45,881 nt of DNA. It comes from Bacteroidales bacterium (GTDB taxonomy: Bacteria > Bacteroidota > Bacteroidia > Bacteroidales > UBA12170). The stretch spans positions 1-45,881 of the forward strand of contig JAQIBR010000240.1 in NCBI GenBank assembly GCA_027858955.1, written 5' to 3'. Below, piece by piece: positions 8,767-16,364 of the stretch. The position numbers and the translations under genes were made by a program. The notes under the pieces are model-generated. The model was not told where the DNA came from, did not search any database, and worked only from the letters and a program-made list of their open reading frames with translations. Numbering within the stretch: position 1 is the stretch's first letter; each line of letters starts with the position of its first letter.

Positions 8767-10038
8767 TTATGTTCTTAATTCTCTCGTCGTTTTTCTATAA
8801 AACACCCAAGAAGCTAGCAAACCTATGCTTGCAAATATAGCAAGCATTATAAATACATGCTGATGACCAGTTTCTCCAGGAGAATTATCCAGTAGATATC
8901 CCATAATAGGACCCACAAAAATATCTGGTGTAAATCCAACAAATGAAATAATACCTACAGCTGTACCAGTTATTGATAAAGGAATATTTCCTTCTTTCAA
9001 TGCCGCAAAATACAAAGCCCTAATTGCGTAAGTTCCTATTGCCGTGCCAATTAATGATAAGAAAAACGGAATATGCATATTTGCATCAATAATTCCAGAA
9101 GCAAATATCAAAGACCCCAAAAGCATTACTATAAATCCTAATATCATCCATAAAGATTTTCTCGATTGGTCGGCAAGAATTCCTATGCTAATACCTACTA
9201 CTGGCCTTATGTAAAGCAGAAAAGTTCCGACCTGTGCAGCTTCTATTTCATTATAAAACATTACTTCCTTTGCATAAAGTGAAAAAACGTCTGTTATTTT
9301 ATAAGCAACATAAGCACATAAAATAATGAGCATCAGCCACCACACACTGGGAATTTTTGCCACTTCACGAAAATTGGATATGGAAATTTTCATCTGACTA
9401 TTCTCTCCCAAGGAATTATCATCATTTTTGAGATTCATAAAAAGCAATACCAGCAAACCTATAATTCCTACAAAAGATGAAGAAAAAAGAATCACATAAC
9501 GAAAAGCTTCCTTGCGTTCTACCAAGCTAGCTGCTTCTATATCAACATTTGTAAAAATTGAAAAAATAAGGACTGCTAACGATCCTATTCCAGCTGCAAC
9601 AAGCCCTCTGCCGCCATCTAATATGCCAAAGGCCCTTCCTTGCATATTCGCTCCTCCCCATATTCTAGTAGCTTTTATCATTGCTCCCCAAAACAAAAAA
9701 ATGGTAGTAAATCCCCAATATCCAAAAATTAACTTCATTATATTATAAGAAGGATAGGCTGACATAAATATACCGCCTATGGCTGTAAGGAATAAAGCAA
9801 ATGAAATTAGGAGTCTAGGCTGAAATCTATCAGCTAGCCATCCACCCAATAAATAGGATATCATAGCAACTACGCCATAAATAGAAAATAAAGTTCCTAA
9901 TTCCAGATTAGTTAGATTGAATACATCTAAAAAGGTTGGTCTAAATACACGAGCCAAAACAAAAGGTAAAATAAAAATGGCTTCGCCGGCTAAAATAAGA
10001 AGCAGCATAAAGTGGATAGGTTGTTTTTGTTTTATCAA
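8767..10038 (-). CDS. MFS transporter (UhpC/GlpT-YihN-like)
   Basis: This 423-residue protein has about 12 membrane helices and the major-facilitator signature GGWLADRFQPR (about 65-75) between helices 2 and 3. The stretch FWGAMIKATRIWGGANMQGRAFGILDGGRGLVAA resembles the YihN branch of the organophosphate/sugar-acid transporters. Substrate is unknown: the YihN name comes from a sulfoquinovose locus, but no sulfoquinovose catabolic gene is in view. The start appears to be a TTG at 10038; the next ATG would cut into helix 1. It has its own leader, since 542 bp separate it from the upstream gene. Confidence 0.82.
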   Translation of the reverse strand: MIKQKQPIHFMLLLILAGEAIFILPFVLARVFRPTFLDVFNLTNLELGTLFSIYGVVAMISYLLGGWLADRFQPRLLISFALFLTAIGGIFMSAYPSYNIMKLIFGYWGFTTIFLFWGAMIKATRIWGGANMQGRAFGILDGGRGLVAAGIGSLAVLIFSIFTNVDIEAASLVERKEAFRYVILFSSSFVGIIGLLVLLFMNLKNDDNSLGENSQMKISISNFREVAKIPSVWWLMLIILCAYVAYKITDVFSLYAKEVMFYNEIEAAQVGTFLLYIRPVVGISIGILADQSRKSLWMILGFIVMLLGSLIFASGIIDANMHIPFFLSLIGTAIGTYAIRALYFAALKEGNIPLSITGTAVGIISFVGFTPDIFVGPIMGYLLDNSPGETGHQHVFIMLAIFASIGLLASWVFYRKTTRELRT

Positions 10039-10580
10039 ATCTTTTATTTTTAAAACCTTAAAATTAAACTTTTTCCCTCATTAAATTATTAATCTGTTTT
10101 CATTTTCATATAAACGTCGTAATCTTCATACAATACACTTTCTTGATATTCATTAAATTATATAAGTTCCATAAAAAATAAACCCAATAATTATGGTTAT
10201 TAAAACATCTTTAATTTCCGTTTGTTTCGTATTTGATAATAGCCAGATTGAGGTAAGTTGTCTCTACGGTTAAAAGATTTGGAATGAATTCTCCGGTAGC
10301 CGAGAGAGGTGGTTAATAACTCAATATGGCTTAGAAAGAAGTCTTGGAAAAAATGTTAGAAACTCCCAAAATAACAACTCTTCTATTTAAATATAGCGGT
10401 GCTTTGGGGCATCTCTTTATACTTATAGCCAGTATAATCTCCTATCTATCTGATACTTACATTAACATTCGTTTCATCACATTTTTATCATTCCGGTCAT
10501 ACAAAATCAAAAAAGCCCCGCAGAACAGGGCTTATAATAAAAATAGAAAATAATAATTCTCTATTCAAAAAGTTATCTCG
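10039..10580. other. Gene-free stretch with an unexplained GC-richer segment
   Basis: No credible gene lies in these 542 bp. The segment 10250-10345 stands out from its AT-rich surroundings: it contains CTCCGG-tag-CCG(A)GAG (about 10290-10305), which can fold into a 6-bp stem with one bulged base, followed by GAGGTGGTTAATAACTC. It could be the remains of a mobile element or a structured RNA, but I match it to no known family. The right end carries the terminator of the DUF6789-like gene. Confidence 0.4.
10509..10533 (-). terminator. Rho-independent terminator after the small DUF6789-like gene
   Basis: On the minus strand AAGCCC, a nine-base loop, then GGGCTT is followed at once by TTTTT. It lies 48 bases after the stop codon at 10581 and separates this gene from the MFS gene. 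Confidence 0.75.
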
Positions 10581-11012
10581 TTATGCTTCAGCTCCTTTAA
10601 CAAAATACACTACAATAATACCATAGACAATATGCCCAACAATACTACCAATCATCATCAAAACCATGTTTCCTTCTGGAGAGGGCATTGCACCGAATAT
10701 TGCACCCATAATAACCCTGACAATCTGTGCAAAAACAAAAACGGCCAAACCAAATATAATACCTTTTACAACCCAGCTTCCTACTTTGGTAAGATGGGAC
10801 TTAAGTAGATAAATATACAATAAAGCAAAAATAACTCCAATTACAAAATGCATTATCCAACCAACCAATACAGGGACTCCCATCATTATAGAAAGCATTT
10901 CTGCAGGATTCATTTTTGGCATTCCCATCATAGGACCGACAAACATAAATAAGGTCATTACAAGGGTAGCGACTAAGCCACCAATTACTGATTTTGAAAC
11001 TTTAGTGTTCAT
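10581..11012 (-). CDS. Four-helix membrane protein, DUF6789-like
   Basis: This 143-residue protein is nearly all membrane: helices at about 8-28, 45-70, 82-103 and 118-138. Methionine- and glycine-rich turns (FVGPMMGMPKMNPAEML, IMMGVPVLVGW) are typical of the DUF6789 family of small inner-membrane proteins. No catalytic residue stands out and no function is established. It is a single-gene unit: own terminator downstream, and 90 bp to the SGNH gene, which is transcribed away from another operon upstream. Confidence 0.65.
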   Translation of the reverse strand: MNTKVSKSVIGGLVATLVMTLFMFVGPMMGMPKMNPAEMLSIMMGVPVLVGWIMHFVIGVIFALLYIYLLKSHLTKVGSWVVKGIIFGLAVFVFAQIVRVIMGAIFGAMPSPEGNMVLMMIGSIVGHIVYGIIVVYFVKGAEA

Positions 11013-11102
11013 TTTTTAAGGTTTTAAATTTATAAAAAAGGTTTTTAAAGATTAAAGGTAAACAATTAATTGATTCTAACATACAATTAATCAAATTATT
11101 AC

Positions 11103-12455
11103 TCAATGATTTTTGTCATTGTAATATTGAATGACACTGATAACGCGATTATTTTTCGGAAGCGTATTATTAATAATTGCAATATATGTTTTAGCGATTT
11201 CTGCAAAAACCGGATTCGATGGATGCAGCTCGTCATACCAATATTTTCCTTTCCTTTTGTTATTATTAACCTCCAAAAAACGAGTGAAGCCTCTTACATC
11301 CACATGGTAGATATTTGGATATTCTTTTCCCAGTTCGATAAGCATTTCGTTAAAATCAAACATTAAAGCCATGATAATTGATTCTTGCGTGTATTGATCG
11401 AATATCCCTCTGTTTTCCAATGGTTTTTGAAGCCATTTGCCATTACGCATTAGCATTCTGACACCAATTTTTTTTCGCGAATTCGGTATGGCATAATCAT
11501 AACCCTGCGTAATAATTTTTAATGAATCAAAATGGGCGGGATCTATCTTTCTAATTGATTCAAAAAGTATTTTATATTCTAGCTTAAAAGTGACCAACCA
11601 TCGATAAAAATTTTTATGGATATAGCGTCGACCATTGACAATTTTTTCAAGATTTTCAGCATCGATATTGGAAGTATAGAGCGACAATGAATCAGAAAAA
11701 AAATGGTATTCAATCGGACAAAAATTTGCATTGCACATAGGCACTGCTTTATTGTTTTGCCGTAAAACAACGTACTCTTTATAATCATTCAAAAAGGGTG
11801 AGTCTTTGGCAATTGGTTCATCAGCTATCATTTTTGATAATCGGTGCTCTCCTACCATATCGTTTCCTCCTCCGCTAATGATAAAGACATCGGGTTTTAG
11901 ACTTCGATATTCGTTCTGATAATCGCCACTCGAAATCATATTCGAAACCCAATCGCCTCCTGATGCCAAACTGTAAATAGCCAGATTATCCTGTTTTATT
12001 AAATTGTCAGTGACTTCATGTAAAAAAAGCGGAAACTCGAACCAGGAATCGCCTTCAACAAGAACTATTTTGTTGTAAGGATACATCTCTTTATTTGCAA
12101 AATTTCGCTCAATCTTTTTTTCAAATATATTATCTTTTTTAACTTGCGATTTTTTATTTAGATAACCTATTAATCCCTCAGAGGCAGTAGATTCATTTTC
12201 AATAATAGCTCTTGAACCAGTAAATATTGAAGCTGTAATTTGATTAAGTTGTTCTTTATCAACATGTTTTAGATTGGAACAAAGTACACGCCAATTTGTA
12301 TCGTTTTTGTTAAAGAAACTCGTTGGGTTTACCCATAAAGAATCCAGAAAATCGCTCACCAGACTTTCTTCTGCCTTAGAAACTTTGTTTTGGGGAAAAG
12401 CATTCATTCCTAAAAGAATAAAAAAAGCGATACTAAATTTTATTTTGAAATTCAT
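11103..12455 (-). CDS. Secreted SGNH/GDSL-like hydrolase
   Basis: This 450-residue exported protein starts with a signal peptide (1-21, cut near NAFPQ). All SGNH landmarks are present: block I as GDSW (135-138, nucleophile Ser137), a glycine in ASGGD, block III GGGND (195-199, Asn198) and block V DELH (408-411, Asp408 and His411). The first 120 residues are a family-specific helical extension. It probably cleaves an ester in the periplasm or outside the cell; substrate unknown. It follows the TauE/SafE gene by only 11 bp, so the two are likely one transcript. Confidence 0.75.
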   Translation of the reverse strand: MNFKIKFSIAFFILLGMNAFPQNKVSKAEESLVSDFLDSLWVNPTSFFNKNDTNWRVLCSNLKHVDKEQLNQITASIFTGSRAIIENESTASEGLIGYLNKKSQVKKDNIFEKKIERNFANKEMYPYNKIVLVEGDSWFEFPLFLHEVTDNLIKQDNLAIYSLASGGDWVSNMISSGDYQNEYRSLKPDVFIISGGGNDMVGEHRLSKMIADEPIAKDSPFLNDYKEYVVLRQNNKAVPMCNANFCPIEYHFFSDSLSLYTSNIDAENLEKIVNGRRYIHKNFYRWLVTFKLEYKILFESIRKIDPAHFDSLKIITQGYDYAIPNSRKKIGVRMLMRNGKWLQKPLENRGIFDQYTQESIIMALMFDFNEMLIELGKEYPNIYHVDVRGFTRFLEVNNNKRKGKYWYDELHPSNPVFAEIAKTYIAIINNTLPKNNRVISVIQYYNDKNH

Positions 12456-12466
12456 TTCATTAAAAA

Positions 12467-13330
12467 TTAGTTGATTAGAGAGATCAGCATAAATCCGCCG
12501 ACCACAACAAATAAGACTGAAACGCCGATTTTCATTTTATCTTCAGGCAGCTTCTTCTGCATATAGGGTCCTAATTGTCCCCCGATAATTACGCCGGGAA
12601 TGGTAAAAATAATAACATTAATAATTTGATTAAAAATTGCGGGGTCGGCTGCTGAGATAAATTCATAAAAATGTCCAACAGAAGCCACCAATACTGTTAT
12701 TACAACCACAAATATTGAAGTTGCGATTGCCACAGGAGGAGGCACTTTACACTTAGCCACCAAATGGTATTCCTGAAGTTCGGCTAGCCCAACGGATATC
12801 ATTCCAACAAAAGCACCGCCGATACCGGCAAAGAATCGTCCCATATCTTTATGACAAACAGTATATTTATACTCCTTGCCATTTTTATCGATTAGTAGTT
12901 TTTCAAAATGAACTTTATATTCTTCCTTACGTTCTGTTTCTTTTTTATCTTTTTCTTCTTTTCGCCAAGAAGTAAATAATTGCGAACCGATAAAAATAAT
13001 TCCTACAGCAAAAATAGCCTTCAGAATATCCGGTGGCACCTCGCTGCCAAATACTGTTCCCAAGATTGCTAAAGGAACAGAAAACAACAAAAGGTTTAAA
13101 CCCAATTTATAATCGATGAGTTTAGCTTTCATATAGGCGACCAGTCCTGATGAAAAACCAAAAAGTTCAGTAATGAGTGCTGTTCCAACTGCAACAGAAG
13201 GGTCTAACTTTAGTGCCAACATAAACAAAGGAGAGAAAAATACAGCGCCCCCAATTCCACTTGACATTGCGATAGTCGCTATGAGAATGGATATGGGCAA
13301 TAAATACCAAAGATCGAAAGTGATTTCCAT
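12467..13330 (-). CDS. TauE/SafE-family membrane permease (sulfite/organosulfonate exporter type)
   Basis: The 287 residues form two TauE/SafE repeats with about eight helices. The N-terminal half has the family's SGIGGAVFFSPLFML and VGTALITELFGFSSG; the second half begins GRFFAGIGGAFVGMISVGLAELQEYHL and ends in a hydrophobic helix. A charged insert (about 123-165, WRKEEKDKKETERKEE) lies between the halves. Family members export sulfite, sulfoacetate or related anions, though many are of unknown specificity. It lies 88 bp after the Rieske-ThDP gene and directly before the SGNH gene, so it may belong to the operon that starts at 18,843. Confidence 0.82.
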   Translation of the reverse strand: MEITFDLWYLLPISILIATIAMSSGIGGAVFFSPLFMLALKLDPSVAVGTALITELFGFSSGLVAYMKAKLIDYKLGLNLLLFSVPLAILGTVFGSEVPPDILKAIFAVGIIFIGSQLFTSWRKEEKDKKETERKEEYKVHFEKLLIDKNGKEYKYTVCHKDMGRFFAGIGGAFVGMISVGLAELQEYHLVAKCKVPPPVAIATSIFVVVITVLVASVGHFYEFISAADPAIFNQIINVIIFTIPGVIIGGQLGPYMQKKLPEDKMKIGVSVLFVVVGGFMLISLIN

Positions 13331-13418
13331 AGCTATAATAGATTATATTGATTTTGAAATTCTGTCATCTTCCACCTAGTTTTTGACTTCCAACTTCCGT
13401 CTTCCAAAGCTCCCTCCC

Positions 13419-15365
13419 TTAGATCAAAGTAACATCACAAATGATTTCAAGAAGTGCAGGGCCATCGTGTTCGCTGATTTTTCGCATAGCTGATTCGATC
13501 TCTTCCTTTTTTTCAACGCGTATACCCAAAGCACCACAATTATTTGCAAAATCGGCAAAATTAGGATTGTGGACATCTGTTTGCCAGACTTCCAATTCTG
13601 AAGCTCTTTGCTCCTTCGAGATTTTACCCAACTCGGAATTGTTAATTAGGATATGTTTGATTGGCATATTGTATTTTACCAAAGTAGTTATTTCGGCAAG
13701 GTATTGTCCCAAACCGCCATCGCCCGACACAGACCAAACAGGTCTTGTGTTTTTAACAGCAGCCCAAGCTCCCATCGCTGCAGGCAAGGCGAAGCCAATA
13801 GAGCCCAAATAACCCGACATTAAAACAGCTTGATTTTTACATTCAAAATAACGACCAAAAGAATAGGCATTATTTCCGACATCAACTGCAATCACAGCAT
13901 TATCAGGAGTAATTCTGTTCATCGCATCAAAAACAGCTATCGAGCTTATCCCTTTTCCAAGGTCATCTTTCAGTCTGCTTTCTTTTTCTGCTTTCCATAT
14001 ATTCCAGCGCGAATCAATTTCTTCTCTTTGATTGAATGTCTTCAACTTTCCAGTCAATGCTTTATGCATTAAGTTGCAAGTCACTTCTATCTCGCCCCAA
14101 AGAGCAACATCAATTTTATGAAATTTGCTCAATGCCATCGGATCGAAATCAACTTGAATAAGTGGTTTCTTAGGGGTTATTCCAGTATGATTGGAAAAGG
14201 AAGCTCCAAATACAATAAGTAAATCGCTTTCGTTCATAAACCAGGAAGCGATAGGCGTACCGCTTCGACCCAAAACCCCACATCCCAAAGGGTGATTATC
14301 AGGAATCAATCCCTTTCCTTTAAAAGTGGTAATCACGGGGCTGTTCATCATCTCGGCCATTTTAATTATTCCAGGCATTGAGTATCGGGCACCATGACCC
14401 ACAATAATTACAGGTCGTTTCGCTTTTCCTATCAATCCTATCGCTTTTTCTAACATTTCAGCAGGAGGAGAAATTGTAAAAGGTGTAATTCTTCCTTCAG
14501 GAGTTTGAGCTTCTTCATCAATAGGCTTAGCGATAAATTGAACCTCATCAGGGAAAGTAATATGCGAAACATCTCTTGTGATAATAGCATGTTTTAACGC
14601 TTGTGTCATCAACTCGGCATGTTTACTTTTTTCCTGAACAGCATGATTGAAACCCGCTACCGTTTGAAAGGCTTTTAGCAAATCTACTTCTTGAAATGCT
14701 CCAGTTCCCAAAACCTGTGTATTTACTTGTCCTGATAGAGCCAATAAAGGAACTCTATCGACTTTTGCATCCCACATTCCGGTAAACATATTGGTAGCTC
14801 CAGGACCAGCAATTCCAAAACAAACAGCTGGTTTTCCGGTGAGCTTAGCATATCCACTGGCTGCAAATGCTGCGGCACCTTCGTGCCGGATTCCAAAATA
14901 TTGTAATTTTCCTTTTTCTGCTAAACGTCGCATAGCATCAGCAACACCAAGATTACTATGACCAACCATTCCAAAAACAGTATCTACGCCCCAATTGACC
15001 ATGGTTTCCATCATCACATCTGAAATGGTAGGCACGTGAGCAACTTCTTCCATCAATCCAACATAAAAAGCTCCATTTTCTTCTTTTACCTCATAAGGAT
15101 CAACACCATCATCAAAACCTGGAGCTTTTCCTGTACACGGATGATAATCCCAACCATGCCAAGGACAACGTAAAATACCATTTTCTATACTGCCTTCACC
15201 GAGCGGCCCTCCTTGATGCGGACAACTATTATCAAGCGCACATATTTTTCCTTCGAAATGAGAAAGAGCAATTTGTTTTTGCCCGGCTGTAACGGTTATT
15301 ATTCGGCCCTCAGCCAATTCCTTTTTATTATCGAGTACTTTATACCAAACTATTTTTTTACTCAT
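13419..15365 (-). CDS. Rieske domain fused to a pyruvate-oxidase-like ThDP enzyme
   Basis: These 648 residues join two modules. Residues 1-105 are a Rieske [2Fe-2S] domain: C48-P-H50 and C67-PW-H70 ligands, in a NirD/ferredoxin-like layout. From about 112 to the end is a three-domain ThDP enzyme of the acetolactate synthase/pyruvate oxidase family: VFGMVGHSNLG, the catalytic glutamate in RHEGAAAFAASGYAKLTG (Glu162), the central domain, and the ThDP-Mg motif GDGG...NN in the C-terminal third. The GTGAFQEVDLLKAF stretch and early part look most like PoxB. Family knowledge suggests decarboxylation of a 2-oxoacid; passing the electrons to the fused Rieske cluster is my inference. It is the last gene of the tight operon, 4 bp after the YjeF_N gene. 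Confidence 0.85.
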   Translation of the reverse strand: MSKKIVWYKVLDNKKELAEGRIITVTAGQKQIALSHFEGKICALDNSCPHQGGPLGEGSIENGILRCPWHGWDYHPCTGKAPGFDDGVDPYEVKEENGAFYVGLMEEVAHVPTISDVMMETMVNWGVDTVFGMVGHSNLGVADAMRRLAEKGKLQYFGIRHEGAAAFAASGYAKLTGKPAVCFGIAGPGATNMFTGMWDAKVDRVPLLALSGQVNTQVLGTGAFQEVDLLKAFQTVAGFNHAVQEKSKHAELMTQALKHAIITRDVSHITFPDEVQFIAKPIDEEAQTPEGRITPFTISPPAEMLEKAIGLIGKAKRPVIIVGHGARYSMPGIIKMAEMMNSPVITTFKGKGLIPDNHPLGCGVLGRSGTPIASWFMNESDLLIVFGASFSNHTGITPKKPLIQVDFDPMALSKFHKIDVALWGEIEVTCNLMHKALTGKLKTFNQREEIDSRWNIWKAEKESRLKDDLGKGISSIAVFDAMNRITPDNAVIAVDVGNNAYSFGRYFECKNQAVLMSGYLGSIGFALPAAMGAWAAVKNTRPVWSVSGDGGLGQYLAEITTLVKYNMPIKHILINNSELGKISKEQRASELEVWQTDVHNPNFADFANNCGALGIRVEKKEEIESAMRKISEHDGPALLEIICDVTLI

Positions 15366-15369
15366 GTGA

Positions 15370-16053
15370 TTAGCGTTTTAACTTTAGGATGTTGTTTTTA
15401 TGAAATGGTAATTCTTGTATTCCGAATTTGGCATAAACCTCTTTAGGAATACCAAGATCTGCAATGTATATTTCAGTATTGGGAACTAGATTATAAAGTA
15501 TTTTCTTGGGAGCAGCTAATGTTAATACTTTAGCTGCTCGGAAATAGGGTAAATTCACATCACCCAAAAAGCCTGAAGGAATATCGAGTGAAACTTTTTG
15601 TGCAGTACTTTTATTTGCTTCAGCAATAATTTTTAAAAGCGAAGAATCTAAAGGAAGTCGTTGTGAAAAACCCAGATAGGCATCAATCCAAATATCAGGA
15701 TTAGAAATAGGTTCAATTTTAGCCCCAAACTTAATGGCTCTATTGTATTGTGCAGCAGGGATTTCTTTTGTGAGTTTAGTAAAAACATCAAGATAAACGT
15801 TATAGCCCCAAGCGGACAATCTTCGAGCAGCAACTAATCCTCCTCCACCATTGTTACCATTTCCAATACCAATTTTTATCGTCTGAGATTTAGAAGCAAA
15901 ACTGGCAATAAGATTTGCCAATTGTAAACCTGCATTTTCCATCATCAATTCAATGGGTAAATGATAATTTTCTACGGCATAATAATCCATTTCGCGAAAA
16001 CAATCTAAATCGAATGCTTTTTCTAATGGAAAGAATAATTCAGGATATCGCAT
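15370..16053 (-). CDS. YjeF_N-domain protein (NAD(P)H-hydrate epimerase-like), kinase domain absent
   Basis: This 227-residue protein matches only the N-terminal half of the bifunctional Nnr/YjeF enzyme. Family marks are LMMENAGLQLA (36-46), GNGNNGGGGLVAARRLSAWGYNV (64-86), DAYLGF and VSLDIPSGFLGD. The usual GNNGGDG loop reads GNNGGGG: Gly71 replaces the conserved aspartate. Epimerases of this family repair damaged NAD(P)H (NADHX), so this copy may have an altered or non-enzymatic role. It sits inside the Rieske operon, 35 bp after the zinc-ribbon gene and 4 bp before the Rieske-ThDP gene. Confidence 0.78.
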   Translation of the reverse strand: MRYPELFFPLEKAFDLDCFREMDYYAVENYHLPIELMMENAGLQLANLIASFASKSQTIKIGIGNGNNGGGGLVAARRLSAWGYNVYLDVFTKLTKEIPAAQYNRAIKFGAKIEPISNPDIWIDAYLGFSQRLPLDSSLLKIIAEANKSTAQKVSLDIPSGFLGDVNLPYFRAAKVLTLAAPKKILYNLVPNTEIYIADLGIPKEVYAKFGIQELPFHKNNILKLKR

Positions 16054-16088
16054 GAATTAGAATTTAAATTCACTGTTTATAATTCTTT

Positions 16089-16319
16089 TTAAGCGTTTTT
16101 CAATGTGCATGTTGGACATTCAAAACTATTTTTTCCCTTAACAAGCTTAATCCCTTGTAATCGAGTAACCAAAAAATCTTGAATAAATGCGTGATTAGCT
16201 TTTCTATTATTTACGTCAATTTGTTTATCGATATACATTTTTCTAATCATATTATCATATTCTTGTTCTCCCCAACAATTCGGGCATAAGCCTTCCGGTG
16301 TTTTGCCTTTTGTTTCCAT
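16089..16319 (-). CDS. Small zinc-ribbon protein
   Basis: From the ATG at 16319 this is a 76-residue protein with two CxxC pairs: CPNC about 12 residues in and CPTC about 6 residues from the end. They probably bind one zinc or iron atom and bring the ends of an otherwise helical, charged middle together. An upstream in-frame ATG at 16364 would add a short hydrophobic stretch and abut the preceding stop codon exactly; I prefer 16319 because METKGKTPEGLCPNCW looks like a natural N-terminus. Function unknown. It is translated from the same mRNA as the two Rieske fusion enzymes and may help in electron transfer or cluster handling (inference). Confidence 0.68.
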   Translation of the reverse strand: METKGKTPEGLCPNCWGEQEYDNMIRKMYIDKQIDVNNRKANHAFIQDFLVTRLQGIKLVKGKNSFECPTCTLKNA

Positions 16320-16364
16320 AGCAGAAAGGCTGAAAAAACGAATTAATGTGTTGACCATAATCAT

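Noticed and set aside
10250-10345. Group II intron or riboswitch
   Set aside because: No domain V hairpin, intron ends or known aptamer core could be matched; only a weak 6-bp stem is visible.
10344-10553. Open frame of 69 codons on the plus strand
   Set aside because: It begins at a TTG and runs through the terminator hairpin of the neighbouring gene; composition is not coding-like.
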